From contig NZ_JAFRDR010000001.1 of assembly GCF_017377795.1 (NCBI RefSeq), forward strand, positions 930,001-994,000: a stretch of 64,000 bases of DNA, read 5' to 3'. The translations under genes and the position numbers were made by a program. The number at the start of each line of letters is the position of its first letter. The first letter of the stretch is position 1. The notes below the pieces were generated by a model. That model did not search any database. It was not told where the DNA came from and saw only the letters and a list, made by a program, of their open reading frames with translations. The DNA comes from Williamsia soli. Its GTDB lineage: Bacteria; Actinomycetota; Actinomycetes; Mycobacteriales; Mycobacteriaceae. This document shows, one piece after another, positions 35,513 through 44,400 of this stretch.

Positions 35513-37042
35513 GTGAGCAAGAAGAGTCGGCGCTCCGCCGGCATCGTAGTACTCGGTTTGATCGTCGCGCTGATCGCGACCGCCTGTGGCGGCGGGACCA
35601 GCAGCAGTTCCGGCGCATCCGAGGTCAAGTGGGCGTTCAGCCTGCCCACCTCGTGGGATCCGGTGACGAGCCGAACCGGCAACGACATCAACACCATCAG
35701 CCTGGCGTACGCATCGCTCACCCGCCTCGACGAAAACGGCAACGTCGAACCGTCTCTGGCCGAGAGCTGGGAATACAACGCCGACGGCACCGCCGTCACC
35801 TTCACACTCCGTGAGGGGCTGACCTTCACCGACGGCACCCCGCTGGACGCCGAGGCCGTCAAGGCCTTCTTCGAACGCGGTAAGACGCAGGAGGATTCGT
35901 TCCTCAAGGATCAGCTGGACGACGTCGTCGGCGCTACGGTCGTCAGCCCGACAGAGGTGACGCTGAACCTGTCCCGTCCCGACTACCAGATCCCGTATCT
36001 CGTCGCCGGACGCACCGGTGCCATCTCGAGCCCCGCTGCCGCGGCCGACACCCAGAAGTTGAGCGTCTGGCCTGTGGGCGCCGGGCCGTTCAAGATCACC
36101 GACTTCGTCGCGGAGGATCACGCGTATTTCGTGAAGAACCCCGACTACTGGGACGCCGAGAACATCAACATCGAGAGCTTCCAGCTCAGTGTTGCTCCCG
36201 ATCCGGCCACGCTGGTCGCGGGTGTGCAATCCGGTTCGATCGACTTCGCGACTCTGCCTGCGCTGCAGGCGAAGGAAGCCGAGGCTGCCGGCCTGAACGT
36301 CACCGTCGAGCCGTCGCTCGCCGCCAACAACGTGTCCATCAACTTGAACAAGGCACCGTTCGACAACCCGAAGGTGGTCGAGGCGTTCCGGTACGCGTTC
36401 GACCGACAGGCCTTCGTCGACGTCATCACCGGCGGCCTGGGCAGCAAGACGAGCCAGCCGTTTCCCGAGGGCTACCTCGCCTTCAATCCGGAGATCGAGA
36501 ACCAGTGGAGCTACGACCCCGAGAAGGCGAAGAGCTTGCTGCAGGAGGCCGGGTACGGACCCGGCGAGCTGACGATCGCCATCACCGCGCAGTCCGTCGC
36601 GACGAACCGTGCGGAACTGGCCCAGGCACAGCTGAAGAAGATCGGTGTGGAGTCCACGATCGATGTGGTTCCGCCCGGCTCGTCCACCTGGCAGAGCGAG
36701 GTCTACATCGCGAAGAACCCGCAGCTGGCCACCGACGGCACCATCGGCCGTGAGTCACCGGTGCAAAACCTGCTCGCCACGTACGGCGCCGAGGGCATCA
36801 TGAACCTCAGTGGTCCGCACGCCTCTCCGGAGTTCGTCGCCGCTCTCGACCTGGTGCGCGCCACCCCGCTGGAGGATCCGCAGTACAAGCCACGGCTGTG
36901 GGCAGCGGTCAAGGCCGGTGTCGACCAGTCGCCGAGCAACTACCTGTTCAGCAACCCGTGGATCATCGTCTCGAATCCGAAGCTGAAGGACCTCAACATC
37001 CTTCCGTCGCAGGTGCGTTGGGAAGGCGTCACGGTCTCATGA
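35513..37042 (+). CDS. Substrate-binding lipoprotein of a peptide/nickel-type ABC importer
   Basis: This 509-aa SBP family 5 protein has a lipoprotein signal peptide with lipobox around IATAC, then a Ser/Gly linker. Family patterns are ITSLAYASLTRLDENGNVEPSLAESW-like text near residue 60-90, FTLREGLTFTDGTPLDAEAVK, and VEAFRYAFDRQAFVD. It captures the substrate outside the membrane. Its start is GTG 35513. The stop overlaps the permease start by 4 bases. With monooxygenase genes on both flanks, the cargo is probably an organosulfur compound rather than a peptide (inference). Confidence 0.92.
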   Translation: MSKKSRRSAGIVVLGLIVALIATACGGGTSSSSGASEVKWAFSLPTSWDPVTSRTGNDINTISLAYASLTRLDENGNVEPSLAESWEYNADGTAVTFTLREGLTFTDGTPLDAEAVKAFFERGKTQEDSFLKDQLDDVVGATVVSPTEVTLNLSRPDYQIPYLVAGRTGAISSPAAAADTQKLSVWPVGAGPFKITDFVAEDHAYFVKNPDYWDAENINIESFQLSVAPDPATLVAGVQSGSIDFATLPALQAKEAEAAGLNVTVEPSLAANNVSINLNKAPFDNPKVVEAFRYAFDRQAFVDVITGGLGSKTSQPFPEGYLAFNPEIENQWSYDPEKAKSLLQEAGYGPGELTIAITAQSVATNRAELAQAQLKKIGVESTIDVVPPGSSTWQSEVYIAKNPQLATDGTIGRESPVQNLLATYGAEGIMNLSGPHASPEFVAALDLVRATPLEDPQYKPRLWAAVKAGVDQSPSNYLFSNPWIIVSNPKLKDLNILPSQVRWEGVTVS

Positions 37043-38085
37043 CGGTCTCCACGGTCAAAACGGAGCGCTCCGCGACCACACCCGCCCGCGCCGAGGGGGT
37101 TTCGACCCTCCCGGTGTGGCCGGCGCGGCTGCGTGCGACGCTGCGGGTGGTGGTCGGCACCGTTTTGATCGTGGTCCCGGTCTTTCTCTTCTCGACCCTC
37201 ATCACCTTTCTCCTCGGGGCCACCAGCGGACTGAACCCCGCCGCCGGCATCGCCGGTGACTCCGCCACCCCGGAGACCATCGCGAGGATCAACGCCGAGT
37301 TCGGGCTGGACAAGCCGATCTGGCAGCAGTACTTCGACTGGATGGGCTCGATGCTCACCGGCGATCTGGGTGTGTCGTGGTTCAGCAAGATCCCGGTCAG
37401 CGAGTTGATCGGGCAGCGGCTGGCGGTCAGCGCCTCTATCGCCGGGCTGGCGCTGGTCATCGGGCTCGTGTTCGGCATCGGACTCGGCCTGCTGGCCGCG
37501 GTGTATCGGGGCAGCGTCTTCGACCGGGCGGTCACTGCTTACACCTCGGTGGTCTCGACCCTGCCGCCGTTCGTCATCTCCATCGGTTTGATCCTGGTCT
37601 TCAGTGTCTGGCTCGGCTGGCTTCCTTCTGCCGGATACGTTCCGCTGGAGGAGGATCCGGGCCGCTGGCTCATGTTGATCATCATGCCGGCGGTCGCGCT
37701 GAGCATGGATGTCATCGCCGACATCGCCCGGCAACTGCGTACCGGCCTCGTCGCAGAGCTCGAGCAGGACTACGTCGTCGGGGCCGTGGTGCGCGGCATC
37801 AGTCCACGGCGCATCCTGTTCGTCCACGCTCTACGCAACGGTGCCGGTCCGGCTCTGGCGATCCTCGGCATGAAGATCCCCACCCTCATCGGTGGTGCGG
37901 TCGTCATGGAGACCATGTTCTCGATGCCCGGATTCGGCCGACTGGCAGCCGATTCGGCGCTGCGTGGTGACGTGCCGATCGTGCAGGGAGCGCTGGTCGT
38001 GGCCATCGTGTTCGTGCTCGTGTGCAACCTGGTCGTCAACGTGGTGCTCGGCACCCTGCAACCCGCAGCGAAACGAAGGGAGTGA
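37039..38085 (+). CDS. ABC importer permease (DppB-like)
   Basis: A 348-aa permease with about six helices, the DppB-type N-terminal segment INAEFGLDKPIWQQYFDWMGSMLTGDLG, and the EAA loop RGISPRRILFVHALRNGAGPAL that contacts the ATPases. It pairs with the next permease. The basic, Pro-rich N-terminal extension of 30 residues is longer than usual. The start ATG overlaps the binding-protein stop. Confidence 0.93.
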   Translation: MTVSTVKTERSATTPARAEGVSTLPVWPARLRATLRVVVGTVLIVVPVFLFSTLITFLLGATSGLNPAAGIAGDSATPETIARINAEFGLDKPIWQQYFDWMGSMLTGDLGVSWFSKIPVSELIGQRLAVSASIAGLALVIGLVFGIGLGLLAAVYRGSVFDRAVTAYTSVVSTLPPFVISIGLILVFSVWLGWLPSAGYVPLEEDPGRWLMLIIMPAVALSMDVIADIARQLRTGLVAELEQDYVVGAVVRGISPRRILFVHALRNGAGPALAILGMKIPTLIGGAVVMETMFSMPGFGRLAADSALRGDVPIVQGALVVAIVFVLVCNLVVNVVLGTLQPAAKRRE

Positions 38086-38089
38086 GCGG

Positions 38090-38980
38090 ATGTTCACAGC
38101 AATCCTGCGGTATCGGTCCGCGCAGCTCGCATTGGCAGTTCTCGGCCTGGTCGTCCTGCTTGCCATCGTCGGGCCCTGGCTGGCGCCGTTCGACCCACTC
38201 GAGCAAGACAGCACCGCCATCCTCTCCGGTCCCAGCGCACAGCACTGGCTCGGCACCGACAACGTGGGCCGCGACGTCTTCAGCCGACTGCTCGCCGGCT
38301 CCACGGTCTCTGTGCTCTCGGCGTTGCAGTCCGTGCTCGTCGGGTTCCTGCTGGGCGTCATACCCGGATTTCTCTCGGTCTACCTGGGCCGCGGGGTCGA
38401 GTGGTTCACGTTGCGGCTCATGGACGCCCTCATCACGCTGCCGTTCCTCGTGTTCGCGGTGGCCATGACAGCCCTGCTCGGCAACGGGCTGACGCAGGCC
38501 ATGTTCGCCGTCGGCATCCTGATCGCACCTGCGTTCTATCGCGTCACCCGGGCAGCGGCGTTGACCGTCGCCAACTCGCAGTACGTCGAGGCCGCCGCAT
38601 TGATGGGGGCCACCACACGGTGGATCGTGCTGCGCCATGCGGTCCGTAAAGTGGCTCCCGCGGTGGGGGTCACGTTCGCCACCATGACCGGCGCCAGCCT
38701 GGTCATCGTGTCATCGCTGACGTTCCTCGGCATCGGTGTTGTCCCGCCCGATCCCACCTGGGGCGGGCTCCTGGCCGGCGGATTGCAGTTCCTGTACCAG
38801 GCGCCCTGGTCGCCGGTCGTCCCCGCGCTGTTGATCGTGGCAACCGTGTGGGCGCTCAACGCCATCGCAGACGCCCTGCGCGATGCGTCCAGTACGCCCC
38901 GGCGCAGGCCATCCGGTGACAAGCAGGACCTGAACGAGCAGGGCCAGGACAAACAGGAGAAGATCGCCGATGTCGTCTGA
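38090..38980 (+). CDS. ABC importer permease (DppC-like)
   Basis: A 296-aa permease with the DppC hallmarks: APFDPLEQDS, HWLGTDNVGRDVFSRLLAGS, the EAA loop EAAALMGATTRWIVLRHAVRKVAPA, and DPTWGGLLAGG. It has about six helices. The C-terminus carries a charged tail rich in Gln, Asp and Lys. It overlaps the next ATPase gene by 11 bases. Confidence 0.93.
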   Translation: MFTAILRYRSAQLALAVLGLVVLLAIVGPWLAPFDPLEQDSTAILSGPSAQHWLGTDNVGRDVFSRLLAGSTVSVLSALQSVLVGFLLGVIPGFLSVYLGRGVEWFTLRLMDALITLPFLVFAVAMTALLGNGLTQAMFAVGILIAPAFYRVTRAAALTVANSQYVEAAALMGATTRWIVLRHAVRKVAPAVGVTFATMTGASLVIVSSLTFLGIGVVPPDPTWGGLLAGGLQFLYQAPWSPVVPALLIVATVWALNAIADALRDASSTPRRRPSGDKQDLNEQGQDKQEKIADVV

Positions 38981-39833
38981 CACCTTGGACCTCACCAAGA
39001 GCGCCGCCGTCACCCGCAGGGAGCCGGTGCTGACGGTGTCGGATCTGCACATCTCGCTTACCGACGGCACCGAACTCGTCCGCGGCGTCGATTTCGTCCT
39101 CAACCGTGGCGGTGCACTGGGCATCGTCGGCGAGTCCGGCAGCGGTAAGTCGTTGACCTGCCGGGCAACTCTGGGAATCCTCGCCGAGGGTGTCGAGGTG
39201 ACGAAGGGCTCGATCGAGTTCGACGGTATCGAATTGACAGCGCTCGGCGCCAAGGAATGGAGACCGCTGCGAGGGACCCGGATCTCTGCGGTCTTCCAGG
39301 ACCCGGCGGCGTACCTGAACCCGTCCATCCGGGTGGGTGAGCAACTCGCAGAAGCTCTTCGGTCGACAGTCGGACTCTCGCGCAAAGAAGCCAAGGTCCG
39401 TGCCGTGGAGCTGTTCGCGAAAATGGGCCTGCGCGAGCCGGCCTCGGTCTACAGGCAGTATCCCTATGAACTCTCGGGCGGCATGTTGCAGCGCGTGGTC
39501 ATCGCCATCGCGGTGTCCGCGGAGCCCGAGCTGCTCATCGCCGACGAGGCGACCACGGCGCTCGACGTCACCGTACAGGCCGCCGTACTCGACCTGATCG
39601 ACGATCTACGCATCGAACTCGGTCTCGCGCTGGTCCTGGTGTCGCATGATCTGGCGGTGGTCGCGCAGGTGTGCGACGACGTGATCGTCATGCGCGACGG
39701 CCTGGTCGTCGAGGCGGGCCCGGCCGAGCGCCTGCTGAGAGAACCTCGCCACGACTACACCCGGCAGCTCGTGGACAACCACCGCGACTACGGCCTCGAG
39801 GCAATTCTGGAGAAGGAGATCGCCGGTGTCTGA
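38970..39833 (+). CDS. ABC importer ATPase (DppD-like)
   Basis: A 287-aa ATPase with Walker A GESGSGKS, Q-loop VFQDPAAYLNPS, signature LSGGMLQRVVIA, Walker B ELLIADEATTALD and switch His in LVSHDLAVVAQ. It energises uptake together with the second ATPase. It lacks the typical C-terminal Cys cluster of iron-sulfur containing DppD/OppD proteins. It overlaps both neighbouring genes slightly. Confidence 0.93.
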   Translation: MSSDTLDLTKSAAVTRREPVLTVSDLHISLTDGTELVRGVDFVLNRGGALGIVGESGSGKSLTCRATLGILAEGVEVTKGSIEFDGIELTALGAKEWRPLRGTRISAVFQDPAAYLNPSIRVGEQLAEALRSTVGLSRKEAKVRAVELFAKMGLREPASVYRQYPYELSGGMLQRVVIAIAVSAEPELLIADEATTALDVTVQAAVLDLIDDLRIELGLALVLVSHDLAVVAQVCDDVIVMRDGLVVEAGPAERLLREPRHDYTRQLVDNHRDYGLEAILEKEIAGV

Positions 39834-40674
39834 TCACACGCCCCTGCTGCGGCTCACCGACGTCCGGGTCGAACGGGGGAGCAGGGCTACGCGCAAGCAG
39901 ATCCTGCACGGTGTCGACCTGCATATCAACGCCGGCGAGAAGCTGGGTCTCATCGGCGAAAGCGGTTCGGGCAAGACCACGTTGGCGCGCACCGTCCTCG
40001 GGTTGATTCCGCCCACCACCGGAACCATCGAGCTGGGTGGCAAGCGCATCGACGGGCTCGGGAAGTCGGAGCTGCGCAAACACCGCTTGTCGGGCGCCGT
40101 GCAGTATGTCTTCCAGGATCCGCTGCTCAGTCTCGATCCCGAGATCGAGGTCGGGGTGTCCATCGGCGAGGGGCTGGCGGTCCGGGGCGGCTATGACCGT
40201 GCCGAGATCAGCAAGCGGGTCGACGACGTGCTCGACAGTGTCGACCTCGACCGGAGCATCGCGAAGCGGGTGCCTGCGGAACTGTCCGGCGGACAACGCC
40301 AACGGGTCGCGATCGCGAGGGCCATCATCCTCGATCCGTCGTTGCTACTACTCGACGAACCCGTCAGCGCGCTGGACTCGGTGCACCGCATCCAGATCCT
40401 CAAACTCCTCGACGAGCTGGGTCGGGCGCGAAACCTCGCGCAGCTCTTCATCTCACATGATCTCGGCGCGGTCGCTGCGCTGGTCGACCGGATCGCTGTC
40501 ATGTATCAGGGCAAGGTCGTCGAACTCGGCGAGACCGCGCGGGTCATCAAAGATCCGCAGCACCCGTACACGGCGCTGCTGATCGGCTCGGCACCGACAC
40601 TGTCCGGTGGGACGGTGAGCCGCGAACGGCGTCGCGAACTCCGTCGTGCTCTGGCGGAGGAGACCGCAGCATGA
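39826..40674 (+). CDS. ABC importer ATPase (DppF-like)
   Basis: A 282-aa ATPase with Walker A GESGSGKTT, Q-loop VFQDPLLSLDP, signature LSGGQRQRVAIARA, Walker B LLLLDEPVSALD and switch His in FISHDLGAVAAL. HPYTALLIGSAP at the end is typical of the peptide/nickel importer subfamily. Start GTG 39826; it overlaps the preceding ATPase gene by 8 bases and the following monooxygenase gene by 4. Confidence 0.93.
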   Translation: MSDHTPLLRLTDVRVERGSRATRKQILHGVDLHINAGEKLGLIGESGSGKTTLARTVLGLIPPTTGTIELGGKRIDGLGKSELRKHRLSGAVQYVFQDPLLSLDPEIEVGVSIGEGLAVRGGYDRAEISKRVDDVLDSVDLDRSIAKRVPAELSGGQRQRVAIARAIILDPSLLLLDEPVSALDSVHRIQILKLLDELGRARNLAQLFISHDLGAVAALVDRIAVMYQGKVVELGETARVIKDPQHPYTALLIGSAPTLSGGTVSRERRRELRRALAEETAA

Positions 40675-42002
40675 CCGATCGGCACCTGGTACTCGGCGCC
40701 GTGCTGATCGGTGTCGGCGATGCGAACGGGGCAGGTCTGTGGCGTCATCCCGACGTCCCCACCACTGCGAGCATCGACATCGACTGGTACATCAAGCAGG
40801 CGCGGGAGGCCGAGGAGGCGAAGTTCGACTTCGTGTTCGTGGTCGACAGTCAGTACATCGACGCAGGTTTTCCGCCGCATCACCTGAATCGACTCGAACC
40901 GTTGACCCTGCTGTCCGCAGTGGCGGTCTCCACCGAACGCATCGGTGTGGTGGCGACCGTCAGCACCACCTACAGCGAGCCGTGGGACATCGCTCGCAGG
41001 GTTGCCTCCCTCGATCTGATCAGTCGCGGACGGGCGGCGTGGAACATCGTCACCAGTCAGGATCCCGGTACCGCAGGCAATTTCAGCCGAAGCGAGCACG
41101 GCGACTACGCGACGCGCTACCGCCGCGCGAGCGAGAGTGTCGACGTGGTGACCGGCTTGTGGAACTCCTACGAAGACGACGCGTTTTCCACCGACAAGTC
41201 CGCAGAACGCTTTCTCGATCCCGCCAAACAGCACCGGCTCGACCATGTCGGTGAGTTCTTCTCGGTGACAGGGCCTTTGAATATCCAGCGCTCGCCCCAG
41301 GGACAGCCGGTCCTCATCCAGGCGGGCACCTCCGACGACGGTCGCAACCTGAGCGCAGAGGTGGCCGAGATCGTGTTCAGCTTCGAACCGACGGTTGAGA
41401 CCGCCGCACAGCTCAAAGCCGACATCCTCAAGCGTTCCGAGAAGTACAACCGCGACCCCGACGATCTGCTGTTCGTGCCGGGACTCAGTGTGTTCATCCG
41501 GGACACCGATGAGGAGGCTCAGCAGGCCCTCGAAGCTGCCCACGACACCTACCCGACCGAGCGGCTCCTGTCACAGATCAAGCGGATCTTCGGCGACCGC
41601 AGCTTCGCGGACTTCGATCTGGATGCGCCGTTCCCGGACATCGACCCCACCACTCCCGAATCCCTCTCCGGTGCTGCCGCCCTCGCCGGACGCGCCCGAG
41701 AGAACGGGTGGACGTTGCGCCAGACGTTGCGCAGCATGATCGACCACTGGGCATGGTTCGTAGGATCGCCGGTGACCGTCGCCGACGAGATCGAGCGCTG
41801 GTATCGCAGCGGTGCCGTCGACGGATTCAACCTGTTCGTGCAGGACCCGTCGGACTGGCACCGCTTCCGCACCGAGGTGGTGCCGATCCTGGTCGAGCGT
41901 GGCGTTGCTCGGGCGGATTATTCGTCCGACACCTTGCGTGGCCACCTGGGACTGAAGGTACCCCCGAATCGGTACACTGCCGCCCGCACATCCAGCCTCT
42001 GA
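40671..42002 (+). CDS. Second NtaA/SnaA/DszA-family flavin monooxygenase
   Basis: This 443-aa LLM protein shows the same landmarks as the enzyme at 34092: SIDIDWYIKQAREAEEAKFD, PLTLLSAVAVSTERIGV, ARRVASLDLISRGRAAWNIVTS and GQPVLIQAGTSDDGRN. It is translationally coupled to the last ATPase gene. Two related monooxygenases on each side of one importer suggest consecutive oxidation steps on the same imported compound, or two substrates. It needs FMNH2 from a reductase that is not in this window. Confidence 0.88.
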   Translation: MTDRHLVLGAVLIGVGDANGAGLWRHPDVPTTASIDIDWYIKQAREAEEAKFDFVFVVDSQYIDAGFPPHHLNRLEPLTLLSAVAVSTERIGVVATVSTTYSEPWDIARRVASLDLISRGRAAWNIVTSQDPGTAGNFSRSEHGDYATRYRRASESVDVVTGLWNSYEDDAFSTDKSAERFLDPAKQHRLDHVGEFFSVTGPLNIQRSPQGQPVLIQAGTSDDGRNLSAEVAEIVFSFEPTVETAAQLKADILKRSEKYNRDPDDLLFVPGLSVFIRDTDEEAQQALEAAHDTYPTERLLSQIKRIFGDRSFADFDLDAPFPDIDPTTPESLSGAAALAGRARENGWTLRQTLRSMIDHWAWFVGSPVTVADEIERWYRSGAVDGFNLFVQDPSDWHRFRTEVVPILVERGVARADYSSDTLRGHLGLKVPPNRYTAARTSSL

Positions 42003-42003
42003 C

Positions 42004-42066
42004 CGCTGACCGTGCCGTAACAACCGCCGACCGTGCCGTAACAACCGCCGACCGTGCCGTAGTTAC
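42004..42066. repeat. Three tandem 21-bp repeats
   Basis: Three copies (42004-42024, 42025-42045, 42046-42066) of a unit like CGCCGACCGTGCCGTAACAAC follow directly behind the monooxygenase stop codon. The third copy diverges at its end (GTAGTTAC). It lies between converging genes and codes for nothing I can support. Confidence 0.85.
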
Positions 42067-42091
42067 CGCCGGAAGCGCTGCGGTGCTGGAT

Positions 42092-43180
42092 CTAAGGCTC
42101 ACTCGGTGTCGACAGAGGCACGCTCGGCGACGTTGTCGGCTCGCTCGGTGGGGGTTCCATCAGATTACCGTCGTGCCCGAATTCGAGACGAGTGACGCTT
42201 TCCGGGGTGCTGTGCAGAATTGTGAGCAGTGCGTCGCGGTGCGGTGGCAGAACGCGAATCGTCAGAGTCCCGGTATCGGCACCGTCGAGGGCGTCGCGGA
42301 CGCTGTCCAACAGGCGTTTTCGGACTGAGTCAGGTTTGTGGTCGAGCCCGCTGTCGTCGAGCATCACCACTTCGACACCGCGGGAACGGGTTGCGTTGAT
42401 GGCGGCGCTGATGGCAGGTGTGGCCAGCGCCGGTGCCCGCAACGTATCGCGGAGGTGTGCTTCGAGGAGCCTGGCTGTGAGCCGATCTTCTTCGGTGAGA
42501 GGATCACTTCCGGCCAAGCGCTCGAGAAGGGGGCGGGCGAGGTCGTCCAGTTGGATCAACCTGCGGTTGCGTTCTTCGAGCACCGCCTTGTCTGCAGCCT
42601 CGGCAGCGACCCGAAGCGTGGCCTGTTCGCGGAGCTCGAAGATCTGGCGAACGGCGGGCCGTATCCGCCACACAAAGAACGTCGCCATCACTACCGGCGC
42701 GAGGTTGACCATCGATGTTTGCAGACCGATGAGATACCCCAGGCCGTTTCGCTCGGCCCACAGCATGCAGCTGGACACAACGCCGATCATGCCGATCCAG
42801 CCCCACAATGCGCGACCGCGGACAAACATGTACGTGTAGACGGCGGTAGCTGCTGTCAGTGGCCACAGTTGCAGGCCGGCAACCGGTGGATCGATGACGA
42901 GGAAGACCAGATTCGCTGCCACCACGCCGGACCCGGCCAACAGAATGGCTGGCGGAGTGGGTAGCGGGTCACCTTGTGCCGTGACGAGGGTGACGGCCGC
43001 CAGGCTGATGATGAGCCACGCTGCAAACTCGTGCCAGAAGCTTCCAGGTGGGCTGGTGGTCACTGCGACGAGCCCATACGTGGCGATGAATGCGCCTGTG
43101 GTGATCAGGGCGACCGTCGTTCGCGAACCCAAGAGTTCGCGAATGTCGTGGGTTTCCTGCGCGCTCACCTGAGCGACCAT
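42092..43180 (-). CDS. Degenerate histidine-kinase-like membrane protein
   Basis: This 362-aa protein has about five membrane helices (residues 20-165), then a helical segment like a kinase dimerisation region (EERNRRLIQLDDLARPLLERLAG). A domain without the ATP-binding N, G1 and G2 boxes follows. Its C-terminus is Pro/Ser-rich. It follows the true kinase gene with a 16-base overlap, so the three genes form one unit. It may be an auxiliary sensor or a pseudokinase that modulates the partner kinase. Confidence 0.78.
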   Translation of the reverse strand: MVAQVSAQETHDIRELLGSRTTVALITTGAFIATYGLVAVTTSPPGSFWHEFAAWLIISLAAVTLVTAQGDPLPTPPAILLAGSGVVAANLVFLVIDPPVAGLQLWPLTAATAVYTYMFVRGRALWGWIGMIGVVSSCMLWAERNGLGYLIGLQTSMVNLAPVVMATFFVWRIRPAVRQIFELREQATLRVAAEAADKAVLEERNRRLIQLDDLARPLLERLAGSDPLTEEDRLTARLLEAHLRDTLRAPALATPAISAAINATRSRGVEVVMLDDSGLDHKPDSVRKRLLDSVRDALDGADTGTLTIRVLPPHRDALLTILHSTPESVTRLEFGHDGNLMEPPPSEPTTSPSVPLSTPSEP

Positions 43181-44400
43181 TCGAGGTGAATCCGGGTGCC
43201 CGAGCCCCGACGGCTGTGCACAGAAGCAGAGCCTCCGGGAAGGCTCCTCATTCGGCCGACGATGCTGACGGCGATTCCCAGTCGGTGCGGAGGCAGGGCC
43301 GAGGGGTCGAATCCGGCGCCGTCGTCGATCACATCGACGCTGAGAAGGGCGTCGGTCAGCCGCACGGTGACCGAGCTGCGGGCGTCGATGCCGGCGTGTC
43401 GCCGACTGTTGCGCAAAGCCTCGGACAACGCGGACCCCACGGTGCGAATGTCGTCGGCCGGAAGTTCATCGGGATGCGCGGCATCGCGATGAGAGACGAT
43501 GAACGTCGCTCGGTTGTCGGCCTCGGCGGCCGAGTTCCGAAGGTGTGTGACGGCTTGTTCCCACGAGAACAGTTCGTCCGGTCCGACGCGTGACTGCAGG
43601 GCGTCGAGTTCGGCCAAGGTCGATGCGGCGAGCGGACCCACGACGGTCTGTGGCTGACCACGGCCGGCAGCGAGGAAGGTCGAGAGGACGTTGTCATGTA
43701 TCAGCGCGTCGATACGCTCGCGTTCAACCGTCTGAGCCCGTTGCGCGGCGGCAGCCGCTGCGGCCCGATAGGTCGTCTCCTTGGTCGTGTCGAGCAGTCT
43801 CACGGTCCGGATTGCCATCGCTGCAGCACCGAAGTACAGCGCGCAGAACATGATTCCGAACGCGATTTGGGAGGGTAGCAGGGAGAGCGCCCAACCTCCG
43901 CGAGCGGCGGTGACGATCACCGATGTCGCTCCGCAGACCAGAACCAGGTAGGCGGCGGCCAGCGAGAGTGGCCAGGCGATGAGCGCGGCCAGACTCGCCA
44001 AACCCGGGAAAGCCGCGAGCCAAAAGGCGTCGCCGGGGTCGAGGTCAGGGCCGTTCCATGCCGTCCCCCACGTGGCTGCGGCGATCAGAAAAGCCACCGC
44101 AGCGGCCGCCGCGGTCGCCCGCACCAGCCGCGTGTCGGATCGGAATGACGCCATCCCCGGCAGTAATCCCAACCCGAACACCGTGGCGACAGTGATTGGC
44201 GGCCACCACGGATCCATGTGTGCCGATTCGGCGATGATCGCAGGTGTCAGCAATGCGAGGTAGGCGACATAACCGACGCTCACCAAGCGGGCGAGCATTC
44301 GGACGACGCGATCCTCGTTCTCGCCCGTGTCGGCGTCGAGGCGACTGCCACGTCGTGGCGTCAGGGCCGAAGCAGTTCTCCGCGGTGAGCGAACGCTCAT
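43165..44400 (-). CDS. Sensor histidine kinase of a LuxR-type two-component system
   Basis: This 411-aa protein has about six membrane helices, a dimerisation segment with the likely phosphorylated His in ERERIDALIHDNVLSTFL, and an ATPase domain with N-box ALSEALRNSRRHAG, G1 VIDDGAGFD and G2 RRGSGTRIHLEW. This is the NarL-partner (HisKA_3-like) layout. It starts with ATG 44400, overlapping the response-regulator stop by 4 bases. The signal it senses is unknown. Confidence 0.88.
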   Translation of the reverse strand: MSVRSPRRTASALTPRRGSRLDADTGENEDRVVRMLARLVSVGYVAYLALLTPAIIAESAHMDPWWPPITVATVFGLGLLPGMASFRSDTRLVRATAAAAAVAFLIAAATWGTAWNGPDLDPGDAFWLAAFPGLASLAALIAWPLSLAAAYLVLVCGATSVIVTAARGGWALSLLPSQIAFGIMFCALYFGAAAMAIRTVRLLDTTKETTYRAAAAAAAQRAQTVERERIDALIHDNVLSTFLAAGRGQPQTVVGPLAASTLAELDALQSRVGPDELFSWEQAVTHLRNSAAEADNRATFIVSHRDAAHPDELPADDIRTVGSALSEALRNSRRHAGIDARSSVTVRLTDALLSVDVIDDGAGFDPSALPPHRLGIAVSIVGRMRSLPGGSASVHSRRGSGTRIHLEWSLR

